Shown here: one piece after another, positions 58,956 to 64,000 of the stretch
Numbering within the stretch: position 1 is the stretch's first letter
How the letters are laid out: every line of letters starts with the position of its first letter
Source of the DNA: Ceratothoa steindachneri
Lineage: Eukaryota > Arthropoda > Malacostraca > Isopoda > Cymothoidae
NCBI GenBank assembly: GCA_963969495.1
Contig: OZ018317.1
Coordinates: 225,104,099-225,168,098, forward strand
Direction: 5' to 3'
Length of the DNA stretch: 64,000 nt
The notes under the pieces: model-generated
The model's database searches: none
The model's input: the letters and a program-made list of their open reading frames with translations, nothing else
Told to the model about the DNA's origin: nothing
Translations under genes and position numbers: made by a program

Positions 58956-60285
58956 TGTAGAAGTCTGAATACCGCGCCTAGGTGTACGCAGAAATACTCC
59001 GAGACAAGCTACGTGTCCCTCCTGCATTTCCAAATGCACTAGCCTCGAATTCTTTATCACCGCTTTTCGCACCATCGTAAACTGCGAGGTGGCTCGAAGG
59101 CGTGAAAGAAATATCGTCGGCCCAAAGATGAAAAAAGGTCTTTCGCGCGACGATATAGATTTTACGAGAATTCGATTCACCCTCTCGGTTTTTCTCGTGG
59201 GAGGAATAAAAGGAAGACTTCTCGCTGGAATCAGGCAGAAACCCTTGAACCTACGTCGAGTTTGTGTGAAACTCGATCCACAGAAGAAACTGTTCGCCCG
59301 CTGCAAGGAAGGAACTTCTCGGGGAATTAGTGGTTGCCGTCACGGTACTTGTAGGTGACAAACTTCTTGCAGCCCCCCCCCCCCATCCTTCAGACTCTGA
59401 GGTTACACAGGACCTCCCTCTGTGGATTACCCTAGACGTAGCTAGGTAATCGGTTTTGGTTACCCACTCCAGGAGCCGAATAATGGGACAGGTACTTTGA
59501 GGAAGAAGTCCGATTGAGTTACCGCTTGGCTCACCTTCGTGACCCGGCAAAGGATCAGTATATCACCGGTCTAGGTTTACCCTCTCATTCGGTAACCTCG
59601 GACGGCTGGACTTGGTGCGATCATCGTCAACAGAAGAAGATCTTCCCCGCCCCCTTCCCCTTCAAAAATACTTACGAACTCAAAGGTATCGTTAATTGAA
59701 TTATCCCCTCCCCTAACTTCACCAGTTTATTTGTGTACTAGAATTCTCATCCTGAGCCCATACCCTCGAATATTAGAAGTGCTTACTTAATTCAGTGTTT
59801 AACTCAATAATAATATTCCCTTCGTTCTGTCTGGTGTTATTAAGACGCAGACATCCCAGTGAGTAATCTGCAAGTAATCCCTACGACATTTTTGTAGACT
59901 TATTTATTCAGTGCAAGATTAATCCTATTTATATTTATATACGCTGTGTTTATTTCTAATTCATGTACATTAAAGATTATTTTAGTATATGTGTTTTTAA
60001 TTAATTTGGACGATTCCTTGACAATTATTAAGCAATCCACTCGGCTTAAAACTCATTATTCCACCGACTCGCCCATGGTTGGCTTATACTGAGTGGAGAA
60101 CACACTTAGGGGATCATCATCTTAGTTTTGATCTTAAAGGGTACGCACCGGGTTTATTCTTATTCACCGGAAGTGGCTAAGGTAGGTGTATTGGATACGC
60201 TTCACCTTCGCTTCACCTCGGTGCGGTAATAAAATATATGTCCAGGAAGTGGGACTGGGATTACACACTCACTAAAACCTCGACA
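58956..60285 (+). repeat. LTR B, 3' LTR of element 2 (uninterrupted, 1330 bp)
   Basis: Starts TGTAGAAG and ends CGACA, giving TG...CA termini. Aligns with both parts of LTR A, plus a 38-bp block at about 59420-59458 that is nearly palindromic (gattaccctag, ctaggtaatc). A poly(A) signal lies near 60226. Its undisturbed ttat near 59977 serves as the empty site for the transposon in LTR A. Confidence 0.9.
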
Positions 60286-60465
60286 ATCTGGTGCTGGAGA
60301 TGACAACTCCCATCCATCGGGTCCCCAGGTTGCGGATCGGGGGAAGGCCTCTAGATATAGAGGTTAGTTGCGAATAAACTGAATAAGCAGCCCCGGACAA
60401 AATCACGAGTCGCCCTTTGGCAAGGCGTAGCGCTCGGTAGCCACCCTATACCAGGGTTACGGTAT

Positions 60466-60600
60466 GGGCAGGTGGAGCTCATAGTCTTGTGTGACAATCC
60501 ACCTAGGAGAGGGACAACTCCGAACTCAAACCCGGGCAGGTGGAGCTCGAAGTCTTGGTTGACAATCCGCCTAGGAGAGGGATAACTCTGAATCCTAACC
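60466..60600 (+). repeat. Two tandem ~72-bp units in the LINE 5' UTR
   Basis: gggcaggtggagctcatagt and gggcaggtggagctcgaagt each lead to gacaatcc(a/g)cctaggaga and gggacaactccgaa or its variant. Tandem 5' units often carry the promoter in LINEs. Confidence 0.8.
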
Positions 60601-60792
60601 CTCCACTGTCTTGTGGATAGACACTTCAGTCAAAGGCTAAGGGACCTCCCTGACAGAAAGGTGTTCTCATGCATTGGATTGTGCCATAGCCTCTGTACCA
60701 TGGTCTTCCACTCTCTTGTGTTTGAGATCCCTGCCTAAGGGTACATTTAGGCATACTTTCCTATTTTTCATTCCTCCTCTTGTTTTACTCAA

Positions 60793-61023
60793 ATGGTGTG
60801 TAGGGCAGGCTTAATAGATGAGCAAAGAGGCTCTGATGGCTTTTCAAGAGGTTGCCTTGGTCTATTCTTTTCTTTTCTCTTTTCTTTATTCTTTTTCATT
60901 CCAAAGTCATCATTACTGTCCTCCCTCAGTTGTTGTGGCGTCCTGAAGGGAATTTTGCCTTGCATGATGTGTCGGCTCCATCATGTTGACCAGTTTTTTT
61001 TCCGACATATAATATTCAGTTAA
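60793..61023 (+). CDS. Short upstream ORF overlapping the EN-RT ORF by TAATG
   Basis: 76 codons with a hydrophobic Phe/Leu-rich middle (LGLFFSFLFSLFFFIPKSS) and several Cys. No zinc knuckle, RRM or coiled coil, so it is not a typical LINE ORF1. Its stop (61021-61023) overlaps the start of the next ORF (61023-61025) as TAATG, an arrangement known to couple translation in the SART1 LINE by termination-reinitiation. It could be a leader ORF, a degenerate ORF1 end, or chance. Confidence 0.4.
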   Translation: MVCRAGLIDEQRGSDGFSRGCLGLFFSFLFSLFFFIPKSSLLSSLSCCGVLKGILPCMMCRLHHVDQFFFRHIIFS

Positions 61024-63971
61024 TGAAAGTTTTGCTATTGAATAATTTTGTACAAATTGTTGTTGTTGTTGTTGTACAAATTGTTATTTTTGTTGAAGAT
61101 CTTGTTGCTAATATTATTTTTTTAATATCGATTTTAATTTTATCAGGAGATATTGAGCTCAACCCTGGACCTGGTCATCCTCGTCAGATAAAATGTCGTC
61201 TACTCTATATTAATATTAGGGGCCTACATGCCAATATTAAAGACTTGACTGCTTCATCCAAGTCTCATGACATTTTACTCTGTTCAGAGACCCTGGTTTC
61301 AAATATGAGGCATGTCTCTGAACTACTTATACCAGGCTTCAAAAAACCAATTTTACTTAGGCGTGATGCCATTCCTAGGGCTAGAGGAATGGCAGTTTAC
61401 ATTAGGAATGGTTACTCTGCTTCAAAGACCTCCTATGCTTGTTCTTGCCATGAGATGCAAGTTATGAAAGTATGTGGTAAGCAAAATAATTTTTATCTTT
61501 TTTCTGTCTATCGCAATCCAGACTTAGATGATACTATTTTTGATTGTCTGCTCCTTGCCATGGCCAAGGTACAGGAAAATGACCGGAAAGCCTGCTTTGT
61601 ATTTATGGGAGACCTCAATGCTCATCATAGGCAATGGCTGTCTTCTGTCTCCCCTACTGACTGTCATGGTATCAGGGCTTATGATTTTGCGTGTGAGTCG
61701 GGTTGTGAGCAAGTCATTAGGGAGCCTACCCATTCATCTGGGAACTGCCTTGACTTGGTTTTCACTGATTCCCCTATAGTCGTTACAAGTGCTGTTGATC
61801 CTCCTGTGGGAACTTCTGACCACTGTGCAATTTCTATAACTATCTGTATTGAGCAATCTATTCCTAATATAGCTCATACAAGCAAAGTATTCATCAAATC
61901 TCAAGTAGACTGGTGCAATATATTAAATGATATCTCCCGGATCAACTGGCCACTAATATATAAGGAGGTTGAAGCAGTTCGTATTTTGAATGATAAAATT
62001 GTTTCAATTATTGATAGACATGTTCCATTCCGTATGATCAGATATCGCACTAAGGACAAAGCCTGGTTTAATGATGACTGTAAGAGGGCTCATATGCAGA
62101 AACAAGAAGCCTACAACCTGTGGAAGGGGAGTAGATCTGCCTTTCTATGGGATAATTATGTGCACTACAGAACAGCAGCTCAGAGGGTATATAATAATGC
62201 TGAAGTTGAATTCAATACTACCACAAAGGGAACTCTTCAGCGCACAGCAAATTCCCACAAATTCTGGACCACTCTCAAGTCTGCTCTTTTTGGGAATGAT
62301 TCATCTATGCCACCCCTTCTTAAACCTGATGGTTCCATTACCCATAGTCCTGAAGAAAAGGCAACACTGTTGGCTGATGTTTTTGATAATAAACAAAGTA
62401 ATGAGAATCTAACTCTACCTGACACTTGTTTCCCTGAACCAAGGTTAAACAAGATTGCTTTCCGTTCAAGTGAAGTAAAACAGTTACTTCTTGATCTGGA
62501 TGCTTATGGTGGTACTGACCCAAATGGTACATTCCCTTTATTCTTTAAGAAAACTGCAGAGTATTTGGCTCCCAAGCTTTCCGTTATTCTTCGGAAGCTG
62601 GCGAGGAGTGGTAGTTTTTGCGAATGTTGGAGAATTGGTAACATCATTCCACTATGTAAAAGTGCAAGTGGTAGTTTTAACCCTACTGAATATAGGCCCA
62701 TTTCTATAACTCCTGTTCTATCTAAGATTTTTGAACGTTTACTAGCTAAACGTTTAAGTACATTTGCCGAGCTTAATCGTCTGTTTCCCTTTTTACAGTT
62801 TGGATTTCGTAAGGGTCTGAGCACTTGTGATGCACTTCTCACTGTCTCCACCATTGTCCAAAAGTCATTAGACTCTGGTCAAGAAGTTCGCTTAGTTGGC
62901 CTGGATTTCAGTGCCGCATTTGACCGTGTCAATCATAAGGCCCTGATATTTAAGTTGAAGCAGTTGGGAGTAGGTGGTGTATTTTTAAATATTATTGAAC
63001 AATTTTTAACAAATCGACATCAAAAGGTTTATGTTGACAATAATTTTAGTGATGAGAGAGAGGTGCTATCTGGTGTACCACAAGGCAGTGTTCTTGGTCC
63101 TCTACTGTTTATATTATATACCCATGATATGTGGTTTGGACTGGAAAATAGACTTATAGCCTATGCTGATGATGCTACTCTAATAGCCCCAGTCCCATCT
63201 CCTGAGTTGAGAGCATCGGTTGCAGAGTCTTTAAATAGAGATCTGGCTAAGATAAATGTTTGGTGCACTTCATGGGGCATGAAGTTAAATGCAAAGAAAA
63301 CCCAGAGTATGATTGTTAGCAGATCCAGAACACTAGATCCTCCCCATCCAGATCTTTTAATAAATAACATTCCCATCTCCATATGTGATTCTTTTAAGTT
63401 GCTTGGAGTTATGCTTGACTCTAGGTTTACTTTTGAGAATCACATTCGATCTATTTCCTCCTCTATTGCTCAAAAAATTGGCATTTTGAGGAAATCTTAC
63501 AAAGTATTTGGAGAGCAGACTGTTCTTATAAATTGTTTTAATGCTTTTATTCTTCCGTGTTTTGAATATTGCGCCCCTGTTTGGAGTTCGGCAGCCAACT
63601 CTTATCTTAATTTATTAGATAAAAATTTGAGAGCAATAAAATTTTTAATTCCTGACCTCAAAGTTGATCTGTGGCACAGGCGAGCAATAAGCTCCTTATG
63701 CATCTTATATAAAATTTTTAACAATGCAGATCATCCACTGCATCACGATCTGCCCAATTTATATGCCCCTCAACGAGTTACCAGAGGTGTACTAAATGCC
63801 AATAGTAGGGCCTTTACGCCTATGAGATTCAACACAACACAGTTTTCAAGAAGTTTCATTCCTAACACAACTAAACTGTGGAATGAACTTCCTAGTGTTG
63901 TTGTTGAGTCCTTGGAACTTCAGAAATTTAAAGTGGGTGCTAATACATTTTTAATTAACAGAAACTTATAA
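61023..63971 (+). CDS. LINE polyprotein: 2A-like leader, APE endonuclease, reverse transcriptase (982 aa)
   Basis: Residues 1-40 are hydrophobic and include a run of six Val; residues 41-50 are SGDIELNPGP, a 2A motif (D-x-E-x-N-P-G-P) predicted to make ribosomes skip the bond before the last Pro. The endonuclease spans about 55-276 (LYINIRGLHAN, CSETLV, MGDLNAHH, GTSDHC). The RT follows with EYRPISITPVLSKIFERLL, FGFRKGLSTC, motif A GLDFSAAFDRVNH near 627, motif B SGVPQGSVLGPLLF near 682, motif C YADD near 712, LGVMLD and a C-terminal domain ending WNELPSVVVESLELQKFK. It nicks target DNA and copies its own RNA there. All catalytic residues seen and no stop or shift; likely young and possibly active. 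Start chosen at the first ATG, which keeps the 2A leader. Clade (CR1/L2/jockey group) needs a tree. Confidence 0.93.
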   Translation: MKVLLLNNFVQIVVVVVVQIVIFVEDLVANIIFLISILILSGDIELNPGPGHPRQIKCRLLYINIRGLHANIKDLTASSKSHDILLCSETLVSNMRHVSELLIPGFKKPILLRRDAIPRARGMAVYIRNGYSASKTSYACSCHEMQVMKVCGKQNNFYLFSVYRNPDLDDTIFDCLLLAMAKVQENDRKACFVFMGDLNAHHRQWLSSVSPTDCHGIRAYDFACESGCEQVIREPTHSSGNCLDLVFTDSPIVVTSAVDPPVGTSDHCAISITICIEQSIPNIAHTSKVFIKSQVDWCNILNDISRINWPLIYKEVEAVRILNDKIVSIIDRHVPFRMIRYRTKDKAWFNDDCKRAHMQKQEAYNLWKGSRSAFLWDNYVHYRTAAQRVYNNAEVEFNTTTKGTLQRTANSHKFWTTLKSALFGNDSSMPPLLKPDGSITHSPEEKATLLADVFDNKQSNENLTLPDTCFPEPRLNKIAFRSSEVKQLLLDLDAYGGTDPNGTFPLFFKKTAEYLAPKLSVILRKLARSGSFCECWRIGNIIPLCKSASGSFNPTEYRPISITPVLSKIFERLLAKRLSTFAELNRLFPFLQFGFRKGLSTCDALLTVSTIVQKSLDSGQEVRLVGLDFSAAFDRVNHKALIFKLKQLGVGGVFLNIIEQFLTNRHQKVYVDNNFSDEREVLSGVPQGSVLGPLLFILYTHDMWFGLENRLIAYADDATLIAPVPSPELRASVAESLNRDLAKINVWCTSWGMKLNAKKTQSMIVSRSRTLDPPHPDLLINNIPISICDSFKLLGVMLDSRFTFENHIRSISSSIAQKIGILRKSYKVFGEQTVLINCFNAFILPCFEYCAPVWSSAANSYLNLLDKNLRAIKFLIPDLKVDLWHRRAISSLCILYKIFNNADHPLHHDLPNLYAPQRVTRGVLNANSRAFTPMRFNTTQFSRSFIPNTTKLWNELPSVVVESLELQKFKVGANTFLINRNL

Positions 63972-64000
63972 CTTTAATATTTTATTCATTATCCACACAT

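Larger units (their letters stand above)
60286..64000 (+). mobile_element. Non-LTR retrotransposon with 2A-like N-terminus, nearly complete
   Basis: A 5' untranslated region of about 0.7 kb and an uninterrupted EN-RT ORF to 63971; the window ends 29 bp after the stop codon, so the 3' tail is not seen. It starts immediately after the LTR B end, so its 5' end may be full length or slightly truncated. Confidence 0.85.

Noticed and set aside
61140..61175. 2A motif as evidence of a picornavirus-like insertion
   Set aside because: The motif is in frame with a LINE endonuclease and RT, where such motifs are known; no viral domain is nearby.

Overview
The window is eukaryotic, AT-rich and repeat-dense, and looks like arthropod nuclear DNA, most likely from a crustacean. 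The evidence is degenerate TTAGG/CCTAA telomere-type repeats (the arthropod motif), many long (TA)n and (GA)n tracts, split genes with GT/AG introns, and a mix of non-LTR, Penelope-like, Ty3/gypsy and Tc1/mariner elements. The crustacean (possibly decapod) assignment is an inference from the repeat content; no ribosomal or mitochondrial marker is present. There is no bacterial-style operon, no CRISPR array and no rRNA.

0.27-11.05 kb: the only host gene I can defend, a leucine-rich-repeat protein. Eight exons with matching phases give about 356 residues, ending in an LRR C-terminal cap and a stop, with no membrane segment after it; the 5' end lies outside the window. Its introns hold a decayed non-LTR element (1.6-2.5 kb), a long CR1/jockey-like LINE (6.1-8.8 kb) and telomere-like repeats, and a 45-bp minisatellite follows the stop codon.

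11.7-29.4 kb: gene-poor AT-rich DNA with a hAT-like MITE (14.3 kb), a tRNA-like SINE head (17.7 kb), a mariner relic (22.5 kb) and 5'-truncated LINE copies. Two of these copies sit inside one (GA)n array (26.0-28.4 kb).

29.45-34.43 kb: a mariner element with TIRs and TA duplications. It has been split by a second element (30.53-34.14 kb) with its own CACTAG termini and a TTA duplication. That second element encodes a multi-domain protein with no transposase family I recognise, and is itself interrupted by further repeats. A related element lies at 51.91-54.69 kb, with CAC(A/T)GG(C/T)CTGCGTT termini and a TTAT duplication, cleanly inserted in an LTR. A third decayed relative lies at 36.5-36.9 kb. 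This family is the best candidate in the window for an undescribed mobile system.

34.6-46.1 kb: inverted Penelope-like (GIY-YIG) fragments abutting (TA)n tracts and carrying hammerhead-like hairpins, a higher-order repeat, a decayed L2-like LINE split by a mariner relic, an 'aattcagcgcaaa' minisatellite, a Tc1 relic, and a 1.5-kb TIR element with an IS630/mariner-type helix-turn-helix protein.

46.7-60.3 kb: two Ty3/gypsy-type elements in tandem sharing one LTR. In the first, integrase lies between protease and reverse transcriptase (PR-INT-RT-RH), the Ty1/copia-like order known from the Gmr1 clade. In the second, the integrase is gone and a Glu/Lys/Arg-rich low-complexity stretch occupies the gap. 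Both carry D-N instead of D-D in the RT active-site motif.

60.3-64.0 kb: a nearly complete non-LTR retrotransposon with an uninterrupted 982-codon endonuclease-reverse transcriptase ORF. It begins in a TAATG stop/start overlap and has a 2A-type ribosome-skipping motif (GDIELNPGP) after an N-terminal hydrophobic stretch. It is the most intact element here and may be young.
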